This document shows positions 17,830 to 25,755 of a stretch of 64,000 nt of DNA, piece by piece (position 1 is the stretch's first letter; every line of letters begins with the position of its first letter). The stretch is from Variovorax sp. EL159. GTDB lineage: Bacteria; Pseudomonadota; Gammaproteobacteria; Burkholderiales; Burkholderiaceae_C. The DNA lies in contig NZ_FMUJ01000004.1 in NCBI RefSeq assembly GCF_900100965.1, positions 1 through 64,000 on the forward strand, in the 5' to 3' direction. The notes beneath the pieces are model-generated. The model made no database searches, was not told the DNA's origin, and saw only the letters and a list, made by a program, of their open reading frames with translations. The position numbers and the translations under genes were made by a program.

Positions 17830-19409
17830 GGCGTGAGAAAGCCGGTCTTGTCGCAGGCCACGGTACGGCCGGTCTGCGCGCAGGTGGCCAGCAGCTTGCC
17901 CGCCACGGTATAGGCCTTGAAGGTCCAGCCCACGCCAGGCGAGGGCTTGCGCTCCATCAGCATGAAACCGAAGCTGTTGTGGTGCGTGATGCGGTCGATG
18001 GTCACGCCCGGCGCGGGCGTGGCGTCGCTGGGCAGCGGGTCGGCCAGCGCCACGTCGAGGTTGTCGCCGCCGTTGCCGGTCACGATGGTGGCCGGGTGGT
18101 CGGACGAGAAGTTCAGCGCCTGGAAATCATGCACGTGGCCGTGCAGGGCCACCTGCACGCCGGCCGGGTAATAGGCCTTGGGGTTGAGGCTGCTCATGAC
18201 CGACTGCAGCGCGAGATTGCCCGGCGCCGGCTTCTGGCCCGCGATCGGCGCGAACGCCAGGATCGGGTGGTGGTTGGTGAACATCGTGGTGGTCATGCCC
18301 GGCTTGGCGGCCATCGCCGTCACGGCCTGGAACTGCTTCTGGTAGGCGATGAACTGCGGGTCGTCGGTCTTCAGCGCCGAAGCGCCCGCCTTGGCCGAAT
18401 CGAACACGATGATCTGCGAGCCGGTGCCCAGCGCGACGGCGTACGGGTCGGCGTAGTTGCCGGTGCTGTCGTTGGCCGGGTCGTTGCACGAGCTCTTGTC
18501 GGCGTACGGGCGCGTCTCGAGGAAGCGGGCCCAGCCCTGGCCGGCGCGCGCGCATTCCTCGTGGTTGCCGCGCACCACGATCCACGGTGCCTTCGCCAGC
18601 AGCGGCGCGGCGGGCGCGAAGAAGTCGGCCTGCCAGGTGTCCCAGCCGTAGCCCCACGGGCTGTCCTTGCAGCCGGCGATGTCGTTCGGGCAGGCGTTCT
18701 CGCGGTAGTGGTAGTCGCCGATGTGCAGCACGAGGTCGGGGTTGAAGCCCGCGCCCGTGGAGGCGATGGATGCGAACGGCCACGCGGTGGTGTCGTTGCA
18801 GGGCTGGAAGGCACTGCCGGCCTTCTTGATGCGGCAGCCGGTATCGGCCAGCACCAGCACGCGCTGCGGTTCGGCCTTGGGCAAGGGCAACGTGCGGCTG
18901 CCGATGGCGGCCTGCTTCGCGTCGGCCGGCAACGTCGCCTCGCAGGTCGACACTGGGAAGGCGGAAGGCTTCGAGTCGACCGGGTCGCTGGCCGTGGTGC
19001 GCAGCGCCATCGTGCCGGCACCGATGCGCAGGGTCATGCGGGTCGTGTTGCCGTCCACCGTCATTTGCGGGCACGCGGCATTGGCATTGGCCGTCGTGGC
19101 GGCCGCCGGCGCGTTGTAGCTGGTGATCGCACGCGCGATCACGGCGTTGTTGCCGCCGATCTCGACCCAGGTGGCCTGCAGGTTGGCGTCGGCGCTGGCG
19201 GCGTCCGGTTCGGGAGCCGGTGGCGCGGGAGGCGGCGCCGGCGGCGTGACGGCAGCGGGCGGCGGCGGAAGGATCGACAGGTTGTTGCTGCTGCCACCGC
19301 CGTTGCAACCCTGCAGGAGCACGGCAGCCGCCAGTCCTGTGAGTGCGGCGAACGAGCGCAGGTGCCGCGAATCGGGCAGGACCCGCGGCAGGGTGAACAC
19401 GGCGTGCAT
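17826..19409 (-). CDS. Lipoprotein metallophosphoesterase
   Basis: 527 aa from the ATG at 19409 (GAGGG upstream). The signal ends in a lipobox (AAVLLQGC), followed by a Pro-rich linker (PPPPAAVTPPAPPPAPPAPE), so the enzyme is probably tethered to the envelope. Calcineurin-like motifs are visible: VLADTGCR, IGDYHYRE, VRGNHEEC, TNHHPIL and LHGHVHDF. The GD-Y-H-Y variant of the metal site resembles purple-acid-phosphatase-like enzymes. Cys-rich loops suggest disulfides. It is coupled to the diheme peroxidase gene downstream. Substrate unknown. Confidence 0.84.
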   Translation of the reverse strand: MHAVFTLPRVLPDSRHLRSFAALTGLAAAVLLQGCNGGGSSNNLSILPPPPAAVTPPAPPPAPPAPEPDAASADANLQATWVEIGGNNAVIARAITSYNAPAAATTANANAACPQMTVDGNTTRMTLRIGAGTMALRTTASDPVDSKPSAFPVSTCEATLPADAKQAAIGSRTLPLPKAEPQRVLVLADTGCRIKKAGSAFQPCNDTTAWPFASIASTGAGFNPDLVLHIGDYHYRENACPNDIAGCKDSPWGYGWDTWQADFFAPAAPLLAKAPWIVVRGNHEECARAGQGWARFLETRPYADKSSCNDPANDSTGNYADPYAVALGTGSQIIVFDSAKAGASALKTDDPQFIAYQKQFQAVTAMAAKPGMTTTMFTNHHPILAFAPIAGQKPAPGNLALQSVMSSLNPKAYYPAGVQVALHGHVHDFQALNFSSDHPATIVTGNGGDNLDVALADPLPSDATPAPGVTIDRITHHNSFGFMLMERKPSPGVGWTFKAYTVAGKLLATCAQTGRTVACDKTGFLTP

Positions 19410-19548
19410 ATCGGAATCCCTCTGGTTGTTGTACGTGGGACGCCGAAATCTAGAGGGGCAATGTGCAAGCCTGATTACAGGCCCGGCTGCGTGAAGCGAG
19501 GGCCTTGCGCCACCCTCGCGCGGTGCGTGCGTGCTTGCTTGCCTGCGG

Positions 19549-21144
19549 CTACAGCAGCTCTTCGCCCACGATGGGCAGCAGCAGCCAGTTCTTGAAGCGC
19601 AGCCAGAGAAACTCGCCCGGCTCGTCCTCATGCACGATGTCGCCGCCGGCATCGTCGTACTCCAGCCACTGCACGCGCCGGCCGTCGGGCGCCAGGCGCA
19701 GCCGGTAGCCGAGGTTGACGCGGTCGCCGCTCATGAGCTTGTCGTAGTCCTTCACCAGCTCGGGGCTGTCGATGACCACGCCCATCTCGGTGTTGACGGC
19801 GGCCGAGCGGTGGTCGAGGTTCATCGAGCCGACGAAGAAGCGGTCGTCGTCGATGATCGCGAGCTTGGCGTGCAGGCGGCTGATCGACTTGCCGAAGTCG
19901 CCGAACCGCCCCGAGCGCCCGGTGAGCGTGGGCGCGATCTCGTAGATGGTGACGCCGATCTTCAGCATGTCGGCGCGGTAGCGCTCGTAGCCCGCGTAGG
20001 CCAGCGGCTCGTCGGTGGCGCCTAGCGAGTTGGTCACCACGGTGATGCGCCCGCCCTGTGCGATGGCCTTCTTCATCATCGCCATGCCGCGCGCGCCCGG
20101 AATGAAATACGGCGAGCCGATCTTGACCTCGCGCTTGGCCGAATTGATGACGCTCAACGCGCCTTCCGTCACGCTGCCCTCGTAGGCCTCCTCGGCCTTG
20201 CGCGTGATCTTCTCGGGGTCGTCCACGAACAGCGTGGCCGGGGCCCAGTAGCGCTCGACGTTACCCGCGATGAGCTCCTGCCCCACCGGTGGCTTGTTCA
20301 GCACGTCGCGCTGGTGCATGGGCACGTCGGGCACGGCGGTGCGCGCGATGGCGTCGAAGCGCTTTTGCGCCTCTTCCACCGGCATGCGCAGCGGCGCGAT
20401 GGTCTCGATGGGGCGCACGTGCTCGCTGTTCCAGTAGCGGTCGAAGCCTTCGGACATCTGGCGCACGACCGGCCCGCTGGAGAGCACGTCCATGTCGATG
20501 AAGTTCGCCGCCGTGCTGCGCATGAAGTACTCGTTGGCGATGTTGCGCCCGCCCGAGACCGCGAAGCTGTTGTCGGCCACCAGCAGCTTGTTGTGCATGC
20601 GGTGGTTGATGCGGCCGAAGTCGGTCAGCGAGAACAGCAGCCGCGCCGACAGCGAATTGGCGCGCGAAGGCAGCGGGTTGAACAGCCGCACCTCGATGTT
20701 GGGAAAGGCCGAGAGCGTGCTGAACACCTCGTCCTCGCCGGCCGTGTAGAGGTCGTCCACCAGCAGGCGCACCCGCACACCACGCGCGGCGGCTTCGCGC
20801 AGCTCCTTCAGGAACAGCAGGCCGACGTCGTCCTTCTGGATCAGGTAGTACTGCACGTCGAGCGACTTCTCGGCGTGCCGCGCCAGCGAGATGCGGGCGT
20901 CGAAGGCAAAGGCCGCCTCGGGCAGCAGCCGGAAGCCCGACAGCGCCGTGGAGCCGCCCGGCGTGCCCTTGAGGGCCAGTTGGCCCAGCTCGGTGTTCGC
21001 CACGTCGGTGATGGCCGTGACCACCGGGCGCGGCTGCGGCGGCGGCAGGCTCGCGCATCCGGCCAGCCAGAAAGCGGCTGTGCACAGTGCCAGTGCGGCG
21101 AGTCTGCGGACGATGGAAGCGGCGGAAACGGCCATGGGCCGCAC
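19549..21144 (-). CDS. Cardiolipin-synthase-C-like phospholipase D lipoprotein
   Basis: 531 aa. A lipobox (AAFWLAGC30) places it in the envelope. Two HKD catalytic motifs are complete: H184-x-K186-x4-D191 (HRMHNKLLVAD) and H425-x-K427-x4-D432 (SRLHAKLAIID). Length and lipoprotein nature match the ClsC/YmdC group, which makes cardiolipin from phosphatidylglycerol and phosphatidylethanolamine in E. coli. The start could also be ATG nine bases downstream. It is divergent from the SpmAB-like gene at 21212. Confidence 0.88.
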   Translation of the reverse strand: MRPMAVSAASIVRRLAALALCTAAFWLAGCASLPPPQPRPVVTAITDVANTELGQLALKGTPGGSTALSGFRLLPEAAFAFDARISLARHAEKSLDVQYYLIQKDDVGLLFLKELREAAARGVRVRLLVDDLYTAGEDEVFSTLSAFPNIEVRLFNPLPSRANSLSARLLFSLTDFGRINHRMHNKLLVADNSFAVSGGRNIANEYFMRSTAANFIDMDVLSSGPVVRQMSEGFDRYWNSEHVRPIETIAPLRMPVEEAQKRFDAIARTAVPDVPMHQRDVLNKPPVGQELIAGNVERYWAPATLFVDDPEKITRKAEEAYEGSVTEGALSVINSAKREVKIGSPYFIPGARGMAMMKKAIAQGGRITVVTNSLGATDEPLAYAGYERYRADMLKIGVTIYEIAPTLTGRSGRFGDFGKSISRLHAKLAIIDDDRFFVGSMNLDHRSAAVNTEMGVVIDSPELVKDYDKLMSGDRVNLGYRLRLAPDGRRVQWLEYDDAGGDIVHEDEPGEFLWLRFKNWLLLPIVGEELL

Positions 21145-21211
21145 TGTAGCTCGCGCCGGCCCGACCGTATTAGCGCCCTATGATCGGCCGCACAAAAAAG
21201 GGAAAAGAAAC

Positions 21212-22441
21212 GTGCTCAACGGCTTGTGGCTGGGGTTCTTCGGGGTGGCGGCGATCGCAGCGCTGGGGCGATGGCTGGTCGGCGGCGACCCGGCCGTGTT
21301 CGCGGCGCTGGTCGAAAGCCTGTTCACGATGGCGCGGCTGGCGGTCGAGGTTATGGTGCTGCTGTTCGGCACGCTGACGCTGTGGCTGGGCTTTCTGCGC
21401 ATCGCCGAGGCGGCCGGGCTGGTCGGCTGGCTGGCGCGGCTGCTCGGCCCCCTGTTCCGGCGCCTCATGCCGGGCGTGCCGGCGGGCCATCCGGCGCTCG
21501 GCCTCATCACCATGAACTTCGCGGCCAACGCGCTGGGGCTCGACAACGCGGCCACGCCCATCGGCCTGAAGGCCATGCGCGAGCTGCAGCGGCTGAACCC
21601 CGACCCGGTCACCGCCACCAACGCGCAGATTCTGTTTCTAGTGCTGAACGCTTCGTCGCTCACGCTGCTGCCCGTCACCATCTTCATGTACCGCGCGCAA
21701 CAGGGTGCGCACGACCCGACGCTGGTGTTCCTGCCGATCCTGCTGGCCACGAGTGCATCGACGCTGGTCGGGCTGCTGTCGGTGGCGTTCGTGCAGCGCC
21801 TGCGGCTGTGGGACCCGGTGGTGCTCGCCTACCTTGTTCCCGGCGCGCTGCTGCTCGGCGGCTTCATGGCGCTGCTGGGCACGCTGTCGGCGGCGGCCAT
21901 TGCGTCGCTGTCGTCGCTGCTGGGCAACCTCACGCTGTTCGGCGTGATCATCATCTTTCTGCTGGCCGGCGCGATCCGGCGCATCAAGGTCTACGAGTGT
22001 TTTGTCGAAGGCGCGAAGGAAGGCTTCGACATTGCGAAGAACCTGCTGCCCTACCTGGTTGCGATGCTGTGCGCGGTCGGTGTGCTGCGCGCTTCAGGCG
22101 CGCTCGACTTCGCGCTCGATGGCCTGCGCTGGCTGGTGCAGGCAGGCGGCTTCGACGCGCGCTTTGTCGACGCCATGCCGACCGCGCTGGTCAAGCCCTT
22201 CTCAGGCAGCGCGGCGCGTGCGATGCTGATCGAGACCATGAAGAGCCAGGGCGTCGACAGCTTCCCCGCGCTGGTGGCGGCCACCATCCAGGGCAGCACC
22301 GAGACCACTTTCTACGTGCTGGCTGTGTACTTCGGTGCGGTCGGCATCCAGCGTGCGCGGCATGCGGTGGCTTGTGCGCTGCTGGCCGAGCTGGCGGGAG
22401 TCGTTGCAGCGATCGCTGTCTGCTACTGGTTCTTTGGGTAA
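21212..22441 (+). CDS. SpmA/SpmB-like fusion protein (nucleoside-recognition Gate domains)
   Basis: 409 aa from a GTG start preceded by AGGGAAAAG; longer frames run into the divergent gene. It is a polytopic membrane protein with two Gate-type domains. The first holds MNFAANALGLDNAATPIGLK, a near-signature of spore maturation protein SpmA; the second has KPFSGSAARAMLIE and IQGSTETTFYVLAVYFG, typical of SpmB. Fused forms occur in non-sporing bacteria and their role is unclear. It stands alone, followed by repeat copy B. Confidence 0.85.
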   Translation: MLNGLWLGFFGVAAIAALGRWLVGGDPAVFAALVESLFTMARLAVEVMVLLFGTLTLWLGFLRIAEAAGLVGWLARLLGPLFRRLMPGVPAGHPALGLITMNFAANALGLDNAATPIGLKAMRELQRLNPDPVTATNAQILFLVLNASSLTLLPVTIFMYRAQQGAHDPTLVFLPILLATSASTLVGLLSVAFVQRLRLWDPVVLAYLVPGALLLGGFMALLGTLSAAAIASLSSLLGNLTLFGVIIIFLLAGAIRRIKVYECFVEGAKEGFDIAKNLLPYLVAMLCAVGVLRASGALDFALDGLRWLVQAGGFDARFVDAMPTALVKPFSGSAARAMLIETMKSQGVDSFPALVAATIQGSTETTFYVLAVYFGAVGIQRARHAVACALLAELAGVVAAIAVCYWFFG

Positions 22442-22454
22442 GGCGCTCGACGTT

Positions 22455-22550
22455 GTTCAGGGCGACGCCCACGCCGACGGCGTGCTCCCCTCCGCGAATG
22501 TCCCCCGCTTCGCTCCTCCTTTATTTCGCTGCGGGGAGCACACCGTCGAC
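22455..22550 (+). repeat. Dispersed intergenic repeat, copy B
   Basis: Shorter copy of the family: GTTCAGGGCG start, CTCCCCTCCGCGAATGTC, reduced central stem (CGCTTCGC), then CTCCTCCTTTATTTCGCTGC and GGGGAGCAC. It lies just after the SpmAB-like gene. Confidence 0.7.
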
Positions 22551-22852
22551 GTGAGCGTTCAGCTCAGTCAGTGAACTGGCACAACACAGCACGGCACGGC
22601 ACGGCACTGACGAGGCCAGCGCGCGGCGCAGTGCGGAAGCTGCATTTGTTGGCGCTCATCGAGACTTCGTGCCGTGCGACACCGCCACTGCGCTGCGCTC
22701 TTCTCTAAAGTGATTGCCCCTGTCACTCAAAACCCCACCAAGGGGACTCGGAAGGCGCGACACACACAAAGCATTGAATGTTTGAAGGCTGCTTGCCTCG
22801 CGGCAGGTTGTCGGTGCGAAAGCAGCGATGCAAATGCGAGGTATCAAAAGGC
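22551..22852. other. Gene-free stretch before the small hairpin-flanked gene
   Basis: I see no supported gene. A CACGG triple microrepeat occurs near 22596. The open frames in both directions have no ribosome binding site and no recognisable protein. Confidence 0.4.
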
Positions 22853-22885
22853 GACGGCCGGGGTGGTTTCAGCACCCCGGCCGTC
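22853..22885 (+). promoter_or_regulatory. Leader hairpin of the 89-aa gene
   Basis: GACGGCCGGGGTG (22853-22865) pairs with CACCCCGGCCGTC (22873-22885), a 13-bp GC-rich stem 43 bases before the start codon. No U run follows, so it is not a classic terminator. It may stabilise or regulate the mRNA leader. Confidence 0.4.
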
Positions 22886-22927
22886 TAACCAAGTTCGTGC
22901 AACTACCTTGGAAGGAACCGCACAAAA

Positions 22928-23197
22928 ATGGCTACCAAGACTATAGCCCGGCCCCGCACGCCGGTAGCTTCCGAAGACAACGCCCAAGACCCGGCGGATC
23001 TTCTCGAAAACACCCTCTCTCAACTCGAAGCTCTGCTGTGGGTCTGCCACGGGGAAGACATCGACTGGTGCAGCGGCGAAGGGCCTCGCCAACTGGACAA
23101 CCTGCTTTGGCTTGCAGCAGAACTGGCGCGCAAGGCCAGGGAGTTTTTTCAGATGAGCGAGAAGGCGCGATGTGGGGCGCTTGAGACCGGCGGTTAG
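22928..23197 (+). CDS. Small hypothetical protein (89 aa)
   Basis: 89 aa, starting MATKTIARPRTPVASEDNAQ. A good ribosome binding site (GGAAGGA) lies about 10 bases before the ATG. The C-terminal two thirds look helical (LLENTLSQLEALLWVC, LDNLLWLAAELARKAREFF). A GC-rich hairpin lies 42 bases before the start and another 10 bases after the stop, framing a short transcript. I recognise no family. It borders the accessory island that carries the nuclease/helicase pair. Confidence 0.6.
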   Translation: MATKTIARPRTPVASEDNAQDPADLLENTLSQLEALLWVCHGEDIDWCSGEGPRQLDNLLWLAAELARKAREFFQMSEKARCGALETGG

Positions 23198-23207
23198 CGG
23201 CTGGTCT

Positions 23208-23232
23208 GCGGGCCGCGTGCTTCGCGGCCCGC
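23208..23232 (+). terminator. Hairpin after the 89-aa gene
   Basis: GCGGGCCGCG-TGCTT-CGCGGCCCGC is a perfect 10-bp stem starting 11 bases after the stop codon. No U run follows, but position and strength fit a transcript end. Confidence 0.5.
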
Positions 23233-23543
23233 TCTGGTGAACGGGTTCTTTCGGATACGACGGCTGAAGCCTTCGTGATGGAGGGAATTCGGTTCGGTTG
23301 AGGTTGCCTGTGGGGGTAGGCCTCGGTGGCAGCTATGCGCTCCGTGTTGATCGTCGGCAGACGATGCGAGCGGCTGCTTTGCAGCGGTTGCTGTCAGTCG
23401 TTGCTGCGAGATCAACTGACGCTGACTGCCACAAAGCGGCCGTTCCAGGCTGGCTCGAGCAGACGGTGTCGACGCCGATGCAGAACTGCCTTGTCACACC
23501 GCACTAGATCTGAACCACCTGGGGATGGTCACTCCCTATGTGG
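23233..23543. other. Gene-free stretch at the left edge of the defence island
   Basis: No supported gene on either strand. The sequence is of mixed composition with no clear repeat or attachment site. It probably consists of remnants around the truncated nuclease gene. Confidence 0.35.
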
Positions 23544-23886
23544 TTATGTTGGAAAGAGGTCGCGCACGCGCGCAAACGGCAGGCCGGTCTCTTCGGCTGC
23601 GCACCTTGCTTTCAAAGACGTGGTTGAGCGGCAGCTCGCAGCTGTGCGTTTCCTAGAGGTCGAGGCCGTCCATGCAGACCACGCACTTGCCCTTGCCGAA
23701 GGCGGCAAGGCCGTCTTCGGTGAGGCCGCTCTTGCTGACGAACGGGCCGCGGGTCCACACCTCCGTTGGTTCGAGCTTGCCGTGGAGCGTGTGCAGGTCG
23801 GCCGCGCCGGTCGGCGCCTCCTGCCACTTGGCCTCCACCAGATAGGTTTCGCCTTGGAGCACGAAGCCATGCGCGCCTCTTTATGA
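23544..23886 (-). pseudogene. Broken restriction-endonuclease-like gene (C-terminal remnant)
   Basis: Reading leftward, the frame encodes GAHGFVLQGETYLVEAKWQE and continues to KCVVCMDGLDL, a PD-(D/E)xK-type segment (E-x-K in VEAKW) that I recognise from restriction-endonuclease-like proteins. It is broken in three ways. The N-terminal part is missing: a stop lies just before position 23886. A TAG follows DGLDL at about 23655 where the family has Tyr. A later frameshift puts the conserved ending (ETGLPFARVRDLF) in another frame, stopping at 23544. The truncation point is 48 bp from the start of the divergent OLD-nuclease gene. Confidence 0.7.
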
Positions 23887-23934
23887 TGACCACCACACTA
23901 TCAAACTAAGGCTTACGCCAATACGGGAGACGAC

Positions 23935-25755
23935 ATGAAGGTTGTCCGGCTGACCATCTCGAATTTTCGCGGCATCAAATCGGCTGAACTCCTGTTCGAC
24001 GGGCACACCTTGATGGTGGGCTCCAACAATGTCGGCAAGAGCACACTCTGCGAAGCACTCGACCTCGTCTTGGGACCGGACCGGCTCAACCGCTTCCCTC
24101 CGGTCGATGAGTTCGACTTCTACAACGCTGAATACTTGGCCCCTGCCGCAGAAGAAGGTGCGAAGCGGGTGCCGATTCCGCTTCGGATCGAGGCGGTCCT
24201 CATCGAACCCGGCGCCGAGATCGGAGCCAAGTGCGGCGGCAACATCGAGTTCTGGCATGTTGCCGAGCAAAGACTGCTCGGGCCGGGAGAGGCCGACGCC
24301 GCCAATCCACCCTATGCCGTCCCCTGTCTGCGGATAGAGACCATCGGCCAATACAACCTCGAGGAAGACGAGTTCGAGGCCCGCAGCTACTTCTCCCATA
24401 GTCCCGACGCTCCCCCCGGGGAGCTGACCAAGGTTCCCAAGCCGATCAAGCGGCTGTTTGGTTTCCTCTACCTGCGGGCGTTGCGGACCGGCTCGCGGGC
24501 GCTGAGCTTAGAGCGTGGGTCGCTTCTCGACATCATCCTGCGGACCAAGGGCGTGCGCACCAGCCTTTGGGAGAAGAGCATCGAGCGCCTGCGCGGCCTC
24601 GACATCGAAGCCGACGCGGCCGAGATCGCGCCGGTTCTGCGATCCGTGGAGAGGCGGCTGGCCCGCTACATCGCATTGGAGTCGCCCGGCAACGCCACCA
24701 AGCTGCATGTCTCGGAGCTCACGCGTGAGCATCTGCGCAAGACGATGACGTTCTTCTTGGCGCTGTCGGCGGACCAAGGACACGTCCCATTCCCCCATGC
24801 CGGCACGGGCACCATCAACACGCTGGTGCTCGCGCTGCTCTCCTTCATCGCCGATCTCAAGCCCGACACGGTCATCTTCGCCATGGAGGAGCCCGAGATC
24901 GCGGTGCCGCCGCACACCCAGCGACGCATCGCCCAATACCTGCTGACCAAGACGACACAGGCCTTCGTGACCTCCCACTCGCCATTCGTGATCGAGAAGT
25001 TCGAGCCATCCAAGACACTGCTGCTGGCTCGCAATGCCGGCGTAGTCACGGCGCGAAAGGTCTCCGACGCCACCGGCCTCAAAGACAACGACTACAAGCG
25101 CTTCTCTCGCTCCGGCCTGTCTGAATGCATGCTGGGACGAGCAGCCATCGTCGTCGAAGGCGTTACCGAGTTGCATGCGATGCCCGTCGTCGCACGGCGC
25201 ATGGAAGAGAGCGATCCCAACTTGCAGCCGCTGGACATCGCGGGTGTGGCCTTCTTCGACGCTGATGGCGAGTCGAACATGCCCAAGTTCGGAAAGTTCT
25301 TCAAGACGCTGGGGCTACGCACCTTCGCCTTCTATGACCTTGACTACAAAAAGAAGCGCAAGGCCGAGCAGGCGCAGGCTCTGGCGGACAACTTCGAAAT
25401 CAATGTCGAGCACGCCTACAAGGGCTTCGAAGACCTCGTCGTGGCGGAGGTGCCCGTGAATAGGCTGTGGTCCTTCCTGTCGGGCCTAAAAGCCAATGAT
25501 GAGAACGGCAACGTTGCCATACCCGATGCGCGCCCGAACGACGACGCGGTCAAGGCCATCGCCAAAGAAGCCCTCGGCGGCAACAAGGGCGCCGGCTGGT
25601 CGGCGCGCCTGTTCGAGGAGTGCGAGCTCCACGAGCTGCCGGCCACGGTAACGAAGTTTCTGGCATCAGTATTCGCACTGTTCCCGCCTCCCCCCCCGAT
25701 CGACGACGACGATGAAGCACCACCCGAACCGGCGGCCGCTGCTGCAGCTCCATGA
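23935..25755 (+). CDS. gajA: OLD-family ATPase/TOPRIM nuclease, GajA-like
   Basis: 606 aa. The N-terminal ABC-type ATPase has Walker A GSNNVGKST (residues 29-37), the Walker B region MEEPEIAVPPH (about 318) and the H-loop TSHSPF (about 345). The C-terminal TOPRIM nuclease has VVEGVTE (about 407), FFDADGES (about 441) and FYDLDYKKK (about 467). An OLD protein followed directly by a UvrD-like helicase is the class 2 OLD arrangement and the defining layout of Gabija anti-phage systems (known; GajA about 580 aa). Its stop overlaps the helicase start by 4 bp. The assignment to Gabija rather than another OLD/helicase pair is inference. Confidence 0.78.
   Translation: MKVVRLTISNFRGIKSAELLFDGHTLMVGSNNVGKSTLCEALDLVLGPDRLNRFPPVDEFDFYNAEYLAPAAEEGAKRVPIPLRIEAVLIEPGAEIGAKCGGNIEFWHVAEQRLLGPGEADAANPPYAVPCLRIETIGQYNLEEDEFEARSYFSHSPDAPPGELTKVPKPIKRLFGFLYLRALRTGSRALSLERGSLLDIILRTKGVRTSLWEKSIERLRGLDIEADAAEIAPVLRSVERRLARYIALESPGNATKLHVSELTREHLRKTMTFFLALSADQGHVPFPHAGTGTINTLVLALLSFIADLKPDTVIFAMEEPEIAVPPHTQRRIAQYLLTKTTQAFVTSHSPFVIEKFEPSKTLLLARNAGVVTARKVSDATGLKDNDYKRFSRSGLSECMLGRAAIVVEGVTELHAMPVVARRMEESDPNLQPLDIAGVAFFDADGESNMPKFGKFFKTLGLRTFAFYDLDYKKKRKAEQAQALADNFEINVEHAYKGFEDLVVAEVPVNRLWSFLSGLKANDENGNVAIPDARPNDDAVKAIAKEALGGNKGAGWSARLFEECELHELPATVTKFLASVFALFPPPPPIDDDDEAPPEPAAAAAAP

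Noticed and set aside
22656..22847. Minus-strand 63-codon frame between repeat B and the 89-aa gene
   Set aside because: No ribosome binding site, no recognisable motif, and Ser/Arg-rich composition typical of chance frames here.
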